DNA of 64,000 nt, taken from the NCBI RefSeq assembly GCF_913774285.1, contig NZ_CAJYHX010000034.1, positions 23,160 to 87,159 of the forward strand. Direction: 5' to 3'. Positions within the stretch are counted from its first letter, which is position 1. Each line of letters begins with the position of its first letter. Positions 46,519 through 59,551 of this stretch are shown here, piece by piece. The stretch comes from an uncultured Sphingomonas sp. (GTDB lineage Bacteria; Pseudomonadota; Alphaproteobacteria; Sphingomonadales; Sphingomonadaceae). The position numbers and the translations under genes are program-made. Below the pieces are notes generated by a model. It saw only the letters and a program-made list of their open reading frames with translations, did not search any database and was not told the origin of the DNA.

Positions 46519-48087
46519 TTACCGCTCGCGCGTCGCCGCGAGCTTCACCTTGTTGTAGCGCTCGGCAATGTACCCGACTTCCCAGGCCGACTTGGCGAGG
46601 AAGACGGGATTGCCGTCGCGATCCTTGGCGAGCGCACCGCGGTTGAGGTCGAGAAACTCCTTGAGCGCCGCGGCGTCGTCCGACGAAATCCACCGTGCGG
46701 TATCGTAGGGCGAAGGCTCGAGCACCGCGCCGACCTTGTACTCCGCATCGAGCCGGCTGAGCAGCACGTCGAGCTGCAGCTGGCCGACCACGCCGATGAT
46801 CCAGTTCGATCCGATCTCCGGATAGAAGACCTGAATCACGCCCTCTTCGGACAGATCGTCCAGCGCCTTACGGAGCTGCTTGGTCTTGGTCGGGTCCTTG
46901 AGCGCCACGCGACGCAGGATTTCCGGCGCGAAGTTGGGTAGCCCGGTGAAGCGCACCCCCGCCCGCTCGGACAGCGTGTCGCCCACCCGTAGCGTGCCGT
47001 GGTTGGGGATGCCGATGATGTCGCCCGGAAACGCCTCGTCGGCCAGTTCGCGCTCGCGGGCGAAGAACAGGATCGGCGAGTGGATCGCGATCGGCTTGCC
47101 ATGCCCGGTCGGCGTCAGCTTCATGCCACGCTTGAAGGTGCCCGAAACCAGCCGCATGAACGCGATGCGATCGCGGTGGTTGGGGTCCATGTTCGCCTGG
47201 ACCTTGAACACGAAGCCGGTCACCTCGTCGCGGGTCGGCTCCACCGGTGCCGGCTCGGCGGGCAGCGCGTGCGGCGGGGGCGCGAATTCGGCGATCGCGG
47301 CGATCAGCGAATCCACGCCAAACTCCTTCAGCGCCGAGCCGAAATAGACTGGCGTCATGTCGCCGTTGCGGTACGCCTCGCCGTCGAATTCGGCATAGCC
47401 CGCCAAGGCGAGCTCCACGTCCTCGCGCAGCTTGGCGAGATTGTCGGCCGAGAGGATCGCGTCGAGCTGCGGATCGTCGAGCCCGGTCGTCTGGATCACC
47501 TTGCCGTGAAACTCGCGGGCATCGCCCTCGGGGAGCAGCAGGCGCTTGGTGGCAAGGTCGTAAATGCCCTCGAAGGTCCCGCCCATCCCAACCGGCCAGG
47601 TCATCGGCACTACGTCGAGCTGGAGCAGTTCGGCGACCTCGTCCAGCGTGGCGAACACCTCGCGACCTTCGCGGTCGACCTTGTTGACGAAGGTGATGAT
47701 CGGCACGTTGCGCAGGCGACAGACCTCGAACAGCTTGCGCGTCTGGCTTTCGATGCCCTTGGCGACGTCGATCACCATCACCGCGGAGTCGACCGCGGTG
47801 AGCGTGCGATAGGTGTCTTCCGAGAAGTCCTCGTGGCCCGGCGTGTCGAGCAGGTTGAAGGTGATCCCGTCGCGCTCGAAGGTCATCACGGAGCTGGTGA
47901 CCGAGATGCCGCGCTGCTGCTCGATCTTCATCCAGTCCGACCGCGCACGGCGAGCGGCACCGCGCGCCTTCACTTCGCCGGCAAGATGGATCGCGCCGCC
48001 GAACAGCAGCAGCTTTTCGGTGAGCGTGGTCTTGCCCGCGTCCGGGTGCGAGATGATGGCGAACGTGCGACGATCGGAGGGGGACAT
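46519..48087 (-). CDS. prfC: Peptide chain release factor 3
   Basis: RRTFAIISHPDAGKTTLTEKLLLFGGAIHLAGEVKARGAARRARSDWMKIEQQRGISVTSSVM, LLDTPGHEDFSEDTYRTL, NKVDREGR. Confidence 0.96.
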   Translation of the reverse strand: MSPSDRRTFAIISHPDAGKTTLTEKLLLFGGAIHLAGEVKARGAARRARSDWMKIEQQRGISVTSSVMTFERDGITFNLLDTPGHEDFSEDTYRTLTAVDSAVMVIDVAKGIESQTRKLFEVCRLRNVPIITFVNKVDREGREVFATLDEVAELLQLDVVPMTWPVGMGGTFEGIYDLATKRLLLPEGDAREFHGKVIQTTGLDDPQLDAILSADNLAKLREDVELALAGYAEFDGEAYRNGDMTPVYFGSALKEFGVDSLIAAIAEFAPPPHALPAEPAPVEPTRDEVTGFVFKVQANMDPNHRDRIAFMRLVSGTFKRGMKLTPTGHGKPIAIHSPILFFARERELADEAFPGDIIGIPNHGTLRVGDTLSERAGVRFTGLPNFAPEILRRVALKDPTKTKQLRKALDDLSEEGVIQVFYPEIGSNWIIGVVGQLQLDVLLSRLDAEYKVGAVLEPSPYDTARWISSDDAAALKEFLDLNRGALAKDRDGNPVFLAKSAWEVGYIAERYNKVKLAATRER

Positions 48088-48177
48088 GCGGGTACTTCGA
48101 ACGGGAGGGAGAATCGCGACGCCTTAGTCGGTGACGCGCTTTTTATCCAGCGGTGCGTGCGCGCCCCCAACCGTCTC

Positions 48178-49041
48178 TCAGTCGATCAGCGTGACGTCCA
48201 TCGCGAAGCGCCGAGTCTCACCGGGTTCCAGCCGCTGGATGCCCGGCTTGTCCCAGATTTCGCCATTGAAGCCCGCCGGATCGGCGATGCCCCACCAGGG
48301 TTCGACGCAGATGAAGCGCGCGCCGGGCTTGGTCCAGATGCCGAGCAGCCCGGTATCGGGGAAGCGGACGCGAAGCTGCGGCCCGTCCTCTGCGCCGAAC
48401 AGCAGTCCGCGGCTGGCGAGTTGGTCCCAGATCAGCGCGTCGGCGGTGAAGAGGTCGTCGGACAGCGATAGCTTCTGCCCCTCCACCGGGCTCGGCCGCC
48501 GATCGGCCGCGATGCCGCCTTCGCCGATGTAGCGCAGCGACGAGAACTCCGGCTCGTCGAACAAGATGCGGTGGTCGGCTCGCGGACGGTCATAGGGCAG
48601 CGGCCAGGCGAAGGCGGGGTGGAAGCCGAAGCTGGCGGGCATGTCGCGCGTGTCGCGGTTGGTGACCGCGATCTCGATCCACAGCGTGGCGTCTTCCAGC
48701 CGGTAGGTCGCATCGAGGGTAAAGGCGAAGGGGTAGACCGCGCGGGTCCCGGCATCGTCTTCCAGCCGGAAGGTTACCCGATCCGGGCCCTGCTCGACCA
48801 ACGCGAAATCACGCCGCCGCGCGAAGCCGTGCTGCGGCAGGCTATAGTCCTTGCCGTCCAGCCGATAGCGATCGCCGACCAGCCGCCCGACGATCGGGAA
48901 GAGCAGCGGCGCGTGACCCGACCAGAAGGCGGGATCGCCGTCGGTCATCAGCTCGCGCCCGGCGGGATCGCGCAGCGACGAGAGCTCGGCCCCGTGCGGG
49001 TTGATCGCGGCGGTCAGCCGCGCGCTGGCGATCTCGATCAT
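48178..49041 (-). CDS. Aldose 1-epimerase family protein
   Basis: LFPIVGRLVGDRYRLDGKDYSLPQHGFARRRDF...ASFGFHPAFAWPLP. Confidence 0.85.
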   Translation of the reverse strand: MIEIASARLTAAINPHGAELSSLRDPAGRELMTDGDPAFWSGHAPLLFPIVGRLVGDRYRLDGKDYSLPQHGFARRRDFALVEQGPDRVTFRLEDDAGTRAVYPFAFTLDATYRLEDATLWIEIAVTNRDTRDMPASFGFHPAFAWPLPYDRPRADHRILFDEPEFSSLRYIGEGGIAADRRPSPVEGQKLSLSDDLFTADALIWDQLASRGLLFGAEDGPQLRVRFPDTGLLGIWTKPGARFICVEPWWGIADPAGFNGEIWDKPGIQRLEPGETRRFAMDVTLID

Positions 49042-49098
49042 GGCGTCTCCCCTGGCAGCACGTCCGCCCTACAGGCGCGCCGCCGCCAGGGGAAGCCG

Positions 49099-51477
49099 TC
49101 AGAAGCCCCAGCTCAGCCGCACCGCGCCGCCCAGGTCGCTCGGCATCGCCGCGATGTTGCCCGGTTGGCGGCGGAGGAACAGGTTGCTGCTCACATCGCC
49201 GTCGGCAAAACGCCAGTGATAGCGGAGCTCGTAGTCGATCTCGCGGCCGACGGGCGCGAGGTTGATCCGCTCGCTGCTCCAGCTGGTGACGCTCAGCGTG
49301 CCATAATCCCATCCCTGCGGCAGGGTGAGGCCGATGCCGCCGCGCGCCACCCGCAGCGGCTGGGCGATGCGCAGGCCGATCGAGTCGCTGCCGAACAGCC
49401 CGTCCTTGCCGATGTCCGCCGCCCATGCATTGGTGCGGATCAGGCCCGAACCCTGGATGCCTTCGCGCAGCCGGACGTTGGTCCAGCCCTGGCGGAGCGA
49501 GCCGCCGAGGCTCAGCCCCAGGCCGAGATCCCAGCGCACGCCCAGATCGGCGAACAGGCTGCTTGCCCGCGCCGAACCGAGGCCGGCGCTGAATCGCGCG
49601 CCGAGCACGGTATTGTTTTCCGATAGGCGAGTGACGCCAAGGCTCGCATTGAGCCCGCCGAAGCGCCGGTCGACGGCGATGGTGCTGCGGTCATAGCCGA
49701 AGCGCAGCCAGCGCGCCTGCAGGGCGGCCGCGTCGCCGGCACGCTGGCTGAGCACGTCGCCGACTTCGCTGGCGACAGTCAGCCCCCAGGGGCCAATCGC
49801 CTGGCGCACGGCCGCCGATCCGCCGACATCGGTATCGAAGCCGGCATTGCTGAGCGGATCGCGCGCGATCAGGAATGCAGGATCGTCGCGACCTGCCAGC
49901 TGGGCGGTGAGCACGTTGCCGGTCTGCGAAGCGCCGAAGGCGAACTGCGCCTTGGCGCCCAGCCGGCCGCTCACCGTCGTTGCCAGCATCCGCGCCACGC
50001 CCGCATCGCGGCTGGTGATGCCGAACCGCTCGATCCGCACCGAATCGACCGTGGGGACCAGCGACACGGCGACGCGCATCTGGTCGCCGCCGACCGAAAA
50101 GCTGCGATCGCGCGTGGCCATCAGCGCCGGCAGGTTTCGCGACAGGCTCTGGCGCTGGAAGCTGTTGGTGATCGTCGTCGCATAGGCGCGGCCGAACGAA
50201 TCGAGCGCCGCCATGCCCAGCGCGCCCTGGCTGGCATCGCCCATCGGCCCGCTGAGCGTGCCGTTGATCGTCGGTGCGATCACCGCGCTCGTCCCCGCCA
50301 CCGACATGGTGCCGACCGGCTGGAAGGCGCGAGTGAGATCGAGCACGCCGCGCCCGTAGATCGGGTCGACGCCGGCGTCCCCCATGTCGCGCGCGGTCGC
50401 GTAGAGCAGGTCGACGATCTGCTTGCCGGTGAGGTTGGGGAAGGCCTGGGCGAGCAGCGCGATCGCGCCGGTGATCTGCGGCGCCGAAAACGACGTGCCC
50501 GACCAGATATAGGCGGTGTTGTTCGCATCCGGCGCACGCACGCCCTCGCCCACGGCCGCAAGATACACGCTGGCGGCGGACCCGGCGCGGTTCGAGAAGC
50601 TGGAGATGACGTCGCTGGAATTGACCGAGCCGGCGATGATCACCAGCCCGCGCGAAATCGCCGCATTGGTCGCCGCGCTGGTGAAGGCGTCCGGATTCGC
50701 GGCGCCGTCGTTGCCGGCGGCGATCACCACGATCACCCCCGCCGCAGTGGCGCGATCGATCGCCGAGGCGAGTGCCGACGAAGCCGAATCACCCCCTAGC
50801 GAGATGTTGACGACGCGCGCGCCCGCCTGCCGAGCGCGATCGAGTCCCTGGGCGATGGCGGTGTCGGAGAATTTGCAGGTGCTGGTATCGGTCCCGTTGC
50901 AGGTGCCCGGCTGGTCCGCGCGCTCGACGACGAGCTGCGAATTGAATGCCACGCCCTGCGTGCCAGTGTCGTTGCGCCGTCCGGCGATCGTGAAGGCCAC
51001 CGCGGTGCCGTGGCCACCGACGTCGTCTACCGTCCCGTTGCCGCCGGGATCGCTCGAGCTGGCGAGGATGCGGCAGGTACCGATGCCAAGCCCGCCCGAA
51101 CAATCGCCGAACTCGGCGCTCTGCACGTCGATGCCCGAATCGATCACACCCACCTTGATGCCGCTGCCGGTCGCGCCGTTCTTGTAGGCGATCAGCGCGT
51201 TCATCGAGAGGGCACCCACCGTGGTGCGATATTCGGTCGTGTCGTAATTGGTGGTGGGCGTCGGCGTGGGCGTCGGGGTCGGGGTCGGGGTCGGCACGGG
51301 GGTAGGCGTCGGTGTCGGGGTCGGCGTTGGCGTTGGCACGGGTATCTGCGCGGGCGCCGGTGCGGGCGCCGGCGTGCTCGCGATACCACCACCGCCGCCA
51401 CCGCTGCACGCGCCCAGCGCCACGAGGCCGCCGAGCGCCGCCGTGTGCATCCATCCAACGCGCAATGCCACTCGCAT
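49099..51477 (-). CDS. Autotransporter S8-family serine peptidase
   Basis: KVGVIDSGIDVQSAEFGD, GHGTAVAFTIAG, WSGTSFSAPQITGAIALLAQAFP catalytic motifs; lipobox-like LGACSGGGG; C-terminal barrel ending VRLSWGF. Confidence 0.9.
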   Translation of the reverse strand: MRVALRVGWMHTAALGGLVALGACSGGGGGGIASTPAPAPAPAQIPVPTPTPTPTPTPTPVPTPTPTPTPTPTPTTNYDTTEYRTTVGALSMNALIAYKNGATGSGIKVGVIDSGIDVQSAEFGDCSGGLGIGTCRILASSSDPGGNGTVDDVGGHGTAVAFTIAGRRNDTGTQGVAFNSQLVVERADQPGTCNGTDTSTCKFSDTAIAQGLDRARQAGARVVNISLGGDSASSALASAIDRATAAGVIVVIAAGNDGAANPDAFTSAATNAAISRGLVIIAGSVNSSDVISSFSNRAGSAASVYLAAVGEGVRAPDANNTAYIWSGTSFSAPQITGAIALLAQAFPNLTGKQIVDLLYATARDMGDAGVDPIYGRGVLDLTRAFQPVGTMSVAGTSAVIAPTINGTLSGPMGDASQGALGMAALDSFGRAYATTITNSFQRQSLSRNLPALMATRDRSFSVGGDQMRVAVSLVPTVDSVRIERFGITSRDAGVARMLATTVSGRLGAKAQFAFGASQTGNVLTAQLAGRDDPAFLIARDPLSNAGFDTDVGGSAAVRQAIGPWGLTVASEVGDVLSQRAGDAAALQARWLRFGYDRSTIAVDRRFGGLNASLGVTRLSENNTVLGARFSAGLGSARASSLFADLGVRWDLGLGLSLGGSLRQGWTNVRLREGIQGSGLIRTNAWAADIGKDGLFGSDSIGLRIAQPLRVARGGIGLTLPQGWDYGTLSVTSWSSERINLAPVGREIDYELRYHWRFADGDVSSNLFLRRQPGNIAAMPSDLGGAVRLSWGF
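51250..51355. repeat. Low-complexity tandem repeat encoding a Pro-Thr linker
   Basis: gtcggcgtgggcgtcggggtcggggtcgg... hexamer-like iteration encoding (PT)n in the S8 autotransporter. Confidence 0.85.
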
Positions 51478-51621
51478 ACCGAAAACCCTCGTGTCAGGAG
51501 GGTCCTCACCTACGCGTGGAGTGGTTTTTTTTGGGTTTACCCGGGTGCCGGGGGAGTCCCGATGCCGGTGCGCGCGCTCGGCGCTTGCGGCGGCGGGGGG
51601 CACCTCCTACACGCCCCGGCG

Positions 51622-52284
51622 ATGCTCGCCTCGCTCTCGCACGTCCGCAACTGGATCTTCGATCTGGACAACACGCTCTATCCCGCGAGCGCCAACCTGT
51701 TCGCGATGATCGATGCGCGGATCGGCGAATATGTCCAGCGCCTGCTCCATTGTTCGGCGGAAGAGGCGCACAAGGTGCAGAAGGCCTATTTCCACGCGCA
51801 CGGCGCCACGCTGTACGGGCTGATCGAAGAGCATGGCACCGATCCGCACGACTATCTCGATTACGTCCACGATGTGGACATGAGCGTGCTCGAGCAAAAT
51901 GAGGCGCTGATCGAGGCACTGGCGAAGCTTCCCGGCCGCAAGCTGATCTTCACCAATGGCGATGCGCCCTATGCGCAGAAGGTCCTCGACAAGCTGGGGC
52001 TGGGCGAGACCTTCGAGGCGATCCACGACATCCACGCCACCAGCTATCGCCCCAAGCCCGAGCCCTCGGCCTATCGCGGCCTGTGCGAGGCGTACGACCT
52101 GAACCCGCGCGAATCGCTGTTCGTCGAGGACATGGCGCGCAACCTGGGGCCGGCGAAGGCGATCGGCATGACCACCGTCTGGATCAACAATGGCTCGGAA
52201 CAGGCGCCGGACGCAGACCGCAGCTTTATCGACTACACCATCACCGATCTCGGAGCCTGGCTCCACAGCATCTTGGAGAGCTGA
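51622..52284 (+). CDS. HAD-family pyrimidine 5'-nucleotidase
   Basis: [32 protein letters not shown]..., [48 protein letters not shown]. Confidence 0.9.
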   Translation: MLASLSHVRNWIFDLDNTLYPASANLFAMIDARIGEYVQRLLHCSAEEAHKVQKAYFHAHGATLYGLIEEHGTDPHDYLDYVHDVDMSVLEQNEALIEALAKLPGRKLIFTNGDAPYAQKVLDKLGLGETFEAIHDIHATSYRPKPEPSAYRGLCEAYDLNPRESLFVEDMARNLGPAKAIGMTTVWINNGSEQAPDADRSFIDYTITDLGAWLHSILES

Positions 52285-52285
52285 C

Positions 52286-53104
<819 letters not shown>

Positions 53105-53254
53105 TTGTTACGGCGGCCGTTACACATCGCGGCGGGAATGCGGAATGCCGACACCATTTCGCCCCAATCCCGCCGCGTCCCCTACGGCGTATAACGACCG
53201 CCGGCACGGAGCTCGAATCCCCGGCTTCGCCCTGTCCTGAGTGTTCCGCGCGCC

Positions 53255-54070
53255 ATGTCGTCCACCTCTTCCGCCTCGCCCGTGCGCCGGTTGCGCGTCT
53301 CGCTGCGCGGACGCACCGCCGCGATTCTGCTGGCGCTGGCGATCGAGCTGCTGATTGCGCTGATGCTGCTGTGGATGGCGCCGCGGGTCACGCCCAAGGA
53401 AAAGCCGAAGACGGTGGTATTCGGGATCGAGGCCTCGGAAGGCGAGCAGGCGCCGGCCGAGAAGGACGCTGCCAAGGCCCCCGAAAAGGCCCGCAAGCGC
53501 GCCGGTGAGGAAGCAGAGGCGGAGCGGCCGGCGCCGCCCACTTCGGCACTGCCCCCGCCCCCCGTCGTGCCATCCGTATCCAGCGGCCCGCCGAGCTTCA
53601 TCGTGATGAGCCGGCGCGACTATGCGGCGAGCGATATCGCCAAAGCACCCGCCGCGCCGGCAGGCGACCAGGGCAACACCCAGACCGCCGACGCCGGCGG
53701 CGGTAGCGGCGCCGACGATACCCCCCGCGCCGGCACAGGCCCACATGGCGAGACGCTCTACGCCGCCGACTGGTATCGCCGCCCCACCAATGCGCAGCTC
53801 TCCCCCTACCTTCCGCAGCGCGCGCTGGGTCGCGAAGGTTGGGGCGAAGTCGCCTGCCGGACGATCGAGCGCTACCAGGTGACCGATTGCCAGGAACTCG
53901 GCGAATTCCCGCGCGGCTCGGGCTATGCCGGCGCCGTGCGCCAGGCGGCGTTCCAGTTTCGGGTGAAGGCGCCGCGGGTGAACAGCCGGTTGCTGGTCGG
54001 CAGCTGGGTGCGGATCCGCATCACCTATTCGCAGCGCGGCGGCGGCGGCGACGGCGGCGACGCCGACTGA
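53255..54070 (+). CDS. Single-TM TonB-like / energy-transducer-like hypothetical protein
   Basis: N-terminal TM (TAAILLALAIELLIALMLLWMAP), Pro/Ala/Lys-rich spacer, folded C-terminal domain. Confidence 0.6.
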   Translation: MSSTSSASPVRRLRVSLRGRTAAILLALAIELLIALMLLWMAPRVTPKEKPKTVVFGIEASEGEQAPAEKDAAKAPEKARKRAGEEAEAERPAPPTSALPPPPVVPSVSSGPPSFIVMSRRDYAASDIAKAPAAPAGDQGNTQTADAGGGSGADDTPRAGTGPHGETLYAADWYRRPTNAQLSPYLPQRALGREGWGEVACRTIERYQVTDCQELGEFPRGSGYAGAVRQAAFQFRVKAPRVNSRLLVGSWVRIRITYSQRGGGGDGGDAD

Positions 54071-54216
54071 TCACGGGCCCTTGCTGGACACACGCATCCC
54101 AGATCCAAGATTGTATGGAACATCGTATGGGTTTTGTTTGTCGTTGATATGTGCCAGAGCGTCGCGGCGATAGCCCGCGCGATCGACGCGGACGCGGCGC
54201 AGATCAGGTGGTAGCG

Positions 54217-54387
54217 ATGATTTGGGTTCCGATTCTCCTGGGCACGTTCAAGCTCGCTGTGTTCGGCACGGGCATGTTCTTCGCCATCAAGTGGCACTAC
54301 GATCAGGGCAAGAAGAAGAAGGAAGAGGATGCGCGCCGCGCCGCGGAACGCACCGCCGCGGAAGTTGCCCGGGCCGAGGCCGAATAG
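54217..54387 (+). CDS. 56-aa small membrane protein
   Basis: MIWVPILLGTFKLAVFGTGMFFAIKWHYDQGKKKKEEDARRAAERTAAEVARAEAE: TM helix plus charged coil. Confidence 0.6.
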   Translation: MIWVPILLGTFKLAVFGTGMFFAIKWHYDQGKKKKEEDARRAAERTAAEVARAEAE

Positions 54388-54396
54388 GCGACCGGA

Positions 54397-54750
54397 TCAG
54401 CGCGCCGCAGACTCGTCGGCCGCGAGACGCGTCAGCCAGGCCTGGGCCTGCTTGGGCTCGCCGACCGCCGAGGGCCCCACCGGGCCCCGCGCGGCGAGAA
54501 ATTCCTGCTGGAGCGCGAAGGGCGGCAGCCCCAGTCGGTCGCGCGCGGCGTCGATTTCCTCGCCCAACTCGGCCAAGTGGTCGAGGGTGGGGCGGATGGC
54601 GGCGCGGGCGTGGCGGTCCTTCTGGTGGTCGAACAGCCCCCATTTGCCCGCCGCGGTGCGCTCCAGCGCTTCGATCAGCGCGGCGCGATATTCCGCCTCG
54701 AGTTCGATGCGCCGATTGTCGAGCCGTTCGAGGCGATCCGCTTTTGCCAT
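54397..54750 (-). CDS. Hypothetical 117-aa protein
   Basis: MAKADRLERLDNRRIELEAEYRAALIEALERTAAGKWGLFDHQKDRHARAAIRPTLDHLAELGEEID...; plausible soluble helical protein. Confidence 0.65.
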   Translation of the reverse strand: MAKADRLERLDNRRIELEAEYRAALIEALERTAAGKWGLFDHQKDRHARAAIRPTLDHLAELGEEIDAARDRLGLPPFALQQEFLAARGPVGPSAVGEPKQAQAWLTRLAADESAAR

Positions 54751-54789
54751 GCGGAGGCTGTATCGGGGACTGGCAGGCGGAACAACCTC

Positions 54790-54897
54790 TAGCCCCTCCC
54801 CTTTAGGGGAGGGGTTGGGGTGGGGCCCTGTCTCACAGAGACCGACAGACCTTCTGGAATGCCTCCCCCCCAACTCCTTCTCCCAGGAGGAGGGGCT
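54790..54897. repeat. Intergenic pyrimidine/purine palindromic repeat element
   Basis: agcccctcccctttaggggaggggttggggtggggccc ... cctcccccccaactccttctcccaggaggaggggc: hairpin plus degenerate inverted second part. Confidence 0.55.
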
Positions 54898-54905
54898 AAT
54901 TCAGT

Positions 54906-55939
54906 TCAGCCCCCGAACGCCTCGTTCACGTCCGCAGCCGTCCGGAACCGGAACGCCATGCTGTGCCGATAGATCTCCCCCACCTCTACCCGGGCGCTCG
55001 GGAAGCTCGGCTGGTTGGGACTGTCAGGAAACTTCTGCGGCTCCAGGCAAAGACCGCCGCGCTTCGGATACACGCCGCCGCCGGTGCCGGGGGCGCCATC
55101 GGCGAGGTAGTTGCCCGAGTAGAACTGCACCCCCGGCTCGGTGGAATGCACCTCCAGCACGCGACCCGACTCGGGATCGAACAGCGTCGCGATCCGGCGC
55201 TCAAATCCGGCCGGGCCATCCAGCACGAAGTTGTGATCGTAGCCCTGCCCCAGCGCGAGCTGCGCATCCGACGCATCGATGTCGCGACCGATCGGCTTCG
55301 GGCCGCGAAAGTCGAACGCGCCCCCGTCCACCGGCGCCAGTTCTCCCGTCGGAATCAGCGCATCGTTCACCGGGGTGATCGCGCTCGCGGGAAGCTGCAG
55401 CAGATGGTCGAGCACCGTCTCCCCGCTGCCCTCGCCTGCCAGGTTGAAGTACGCGTGCTGCGTCAGGTTGACCACTGTCGCCCGGTCCGACGTGGCGGTG
55501 AAGCGCACCGCCAGCCCGCCTTCCTCCAGCACATATTCGACGCGCGCGACGAGATCGCCCGGAAAGCCGTTCCAGCCATGCGGCGTTTCCAGCCGGAAGG
55601 TGACCGCGCTGTCGCTGCGCGCCTCCACCGTCCAGAATTGCTGGTCGAATCCGTCGGGCCCCGAATGCAGGCTGTTCCCATTCTCGTTGGTTGTCAGCTG
55701 GAAGGTCTCGCCGTCCAGCGTGAAGCGGCCACCGGCGATGCGATTGGCGTATCGCCCCGCCACCGCGCCATAATAGCGCGGCGGCTGGCGGAGATAGTCT
55801 TCGAGGTCGGCATAGCCGAGCACGACATTGTCCGACCGGCCCGCCCGATCGGGCACCTCCAGCCGGTGGAGCGTCGCGCCTAGGGTGAGGAACTGCGCGC
55901 GAAACGCCCCGCGCGCAATCTCGACGACCTCGATCCCGC

Positions 55940-55943
<4 letters not shown>
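54906..55943 (-). CDS. Aldose 1-epimerase (galactose mutarotase-like)
   Basis: LGATLHRLEVPDRAGRSDNVVLGYADLEDYL...YYGAVAGRYANRIAGGRFTLDGE...VNLTQHAYFNLAG; ATGA overlap with GH3 gene. Confidence 0.92.
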
Positions 55944-58393
<2,450 letters not shown>

Positions 58394-58476
58394 GTCTCTC
58401 TCCCCTAACGGTGTTGGGGAGGCGATACCGCAGGACCGGCGCACAAGTCCATGCGCCGGGTCAACTTTGCGCGCGG

Positions 58477-59370
58477 CTAGATGCCCTGCGCCTGCAATGC
58501 CATCGCGATCGGTCCCAAGGGCCCGGCCTGATCGCCGAGCGCGGGAGAGACGATGTACGGCGCGGGTGGCACGGTCAGATAGCCCGCGATGCTCTCGCGC
58601 AGCAGCGGGTCGATCCGGGCGAGCAGGTGCGGCTGGCGCTGCATCACCCCGCCGCCGATCGCGATGCGTTGCGGCCCGGCGGTCGCAACCATCGTGTGAC
58701 ACAACAGCGCAATCGCAGAGGCGACGCGGTCCCACACCGCATGGTCCGCACCGACGCTGTCGAGAGGCTGGTCGCCCAGCGCCGCGCGGATGCCGGTGCC
58801 CGAAGCGAGGCCCTCGATGCAATCGTCATGAAAGGGGCAGCCGCTCGGCGCGGTGTCGCTGGGCAGGCGCGGCACGCGGATATGGCCCATCTCGCAATGG
58901 CCGATGCCGCGCGTCGGCTTGCCGTTGATCACCAGCCCGACGCCCACGCCGGTGCCCACGGTGACATAGGCGAAGTCGCTGAGCCCCTGCCCCGCGCCCC
59001 AGCGCATCTCGGCAAGCGCCGCGCCGTTGACGTCGGTATCGAACGCCATCGGTACCGCGAAGGGCGCGGCGAGACGGCGGGCGACGTCGGTGTCGCTCCA
59101 GCCGGGCTTGGAGGTGGTGAGGATATGGCCGAACTGCGCATTGGCGGGGTCGAGACAAACCGGGCCGAAGCTGGCGATGCCGAGCGCGGCGAATCCATGC
59201 GCCTCCCACCAGCCGCCCAGCACTGCCTCAAGGGCGGCGAGCGTCTTCCCCGGCGCCTCGGTCGGCACGGTTTCCTGCGCAAGGATCCGATCGGGTCCGT
59301 GCGCGAGAGTAAGGATGCACTTGGTGCCGCCGAGCTCGATCCCGGCAACGGGAAGCGTTGCGGTCGACAT
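58477..59370 (-). CDS. ROK-family sugar kinase (fructokinase/mannokinase-like)
   Basis: VAGIELGGTKCILTLA, ALGIASFGPVCLDP, AYVTVGTGVGVGLVINGKPTRGIGHCEMGHIRVPR, GCPFHDDCIEGLASG. Confidence 0.92.
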   Translation of the reverse strand: MSTATLPVAGIELGGTKCILTLAHGPDRILAQETVPTEAPGKTLAALEAVLGGWWEAHGFAALGIASFGPVCLDPANAQFGHILTTSKPGWSDTDVARRLAAPFAVPMAFDTDVNGAALAEMRWGAGQGLSDFAYVTVGTGVGVGLVINGKPTRGIGHCEMGHIRVPRLPSDTAPSGCPFHDDCIEGLASGTGIRAALGDQPLDSVGADHAVWDRVASAIALLCHTMVATAGPQRIAIGGGVMQRQPHLLARIDPLLRESIAGYLTVPPAPYIVSPALGDQAGPLGPIAMALQAQGI

Positions 59371-59520
59371 CAGCGACGGAGGCCCCGCGCTGGCTGGTTT
59401 CCCATGCGATCGATCGCCACCGATATTCCTCCCCAACGGGCCGGCAGCACGCCGGTCTGTTCCTGAACCATTGCGCCACGCGCGGCACTTCCTCTGCCCC
59501 GCGGCGGCGCCGGGCACAAG

Positions 59521-59545
59521 ATTAAAGTTATTCAGTTGATTTAAT
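59521..59545. promoter_or_regulatory. AT-rich inverted repeat, possible ROK (NagC/Mlc-like) operator
   Basis: ATTAAA-gttattcagttga-TTTAAT: perfect 6-bp arms between the ROK regulator stop and the ROK kinase start. Confidence 0.4.
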
Positions 59546-59551
59546 GAAGGG

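Noticed and set aside
49099-51603. Full 834-aa ORF as the autotransporter start
   Set aside because: Upstream residues lack protein-like character; MRVALRVGWMHTAALGGLVALGACSGG at 51477 fits a secretion signal better.
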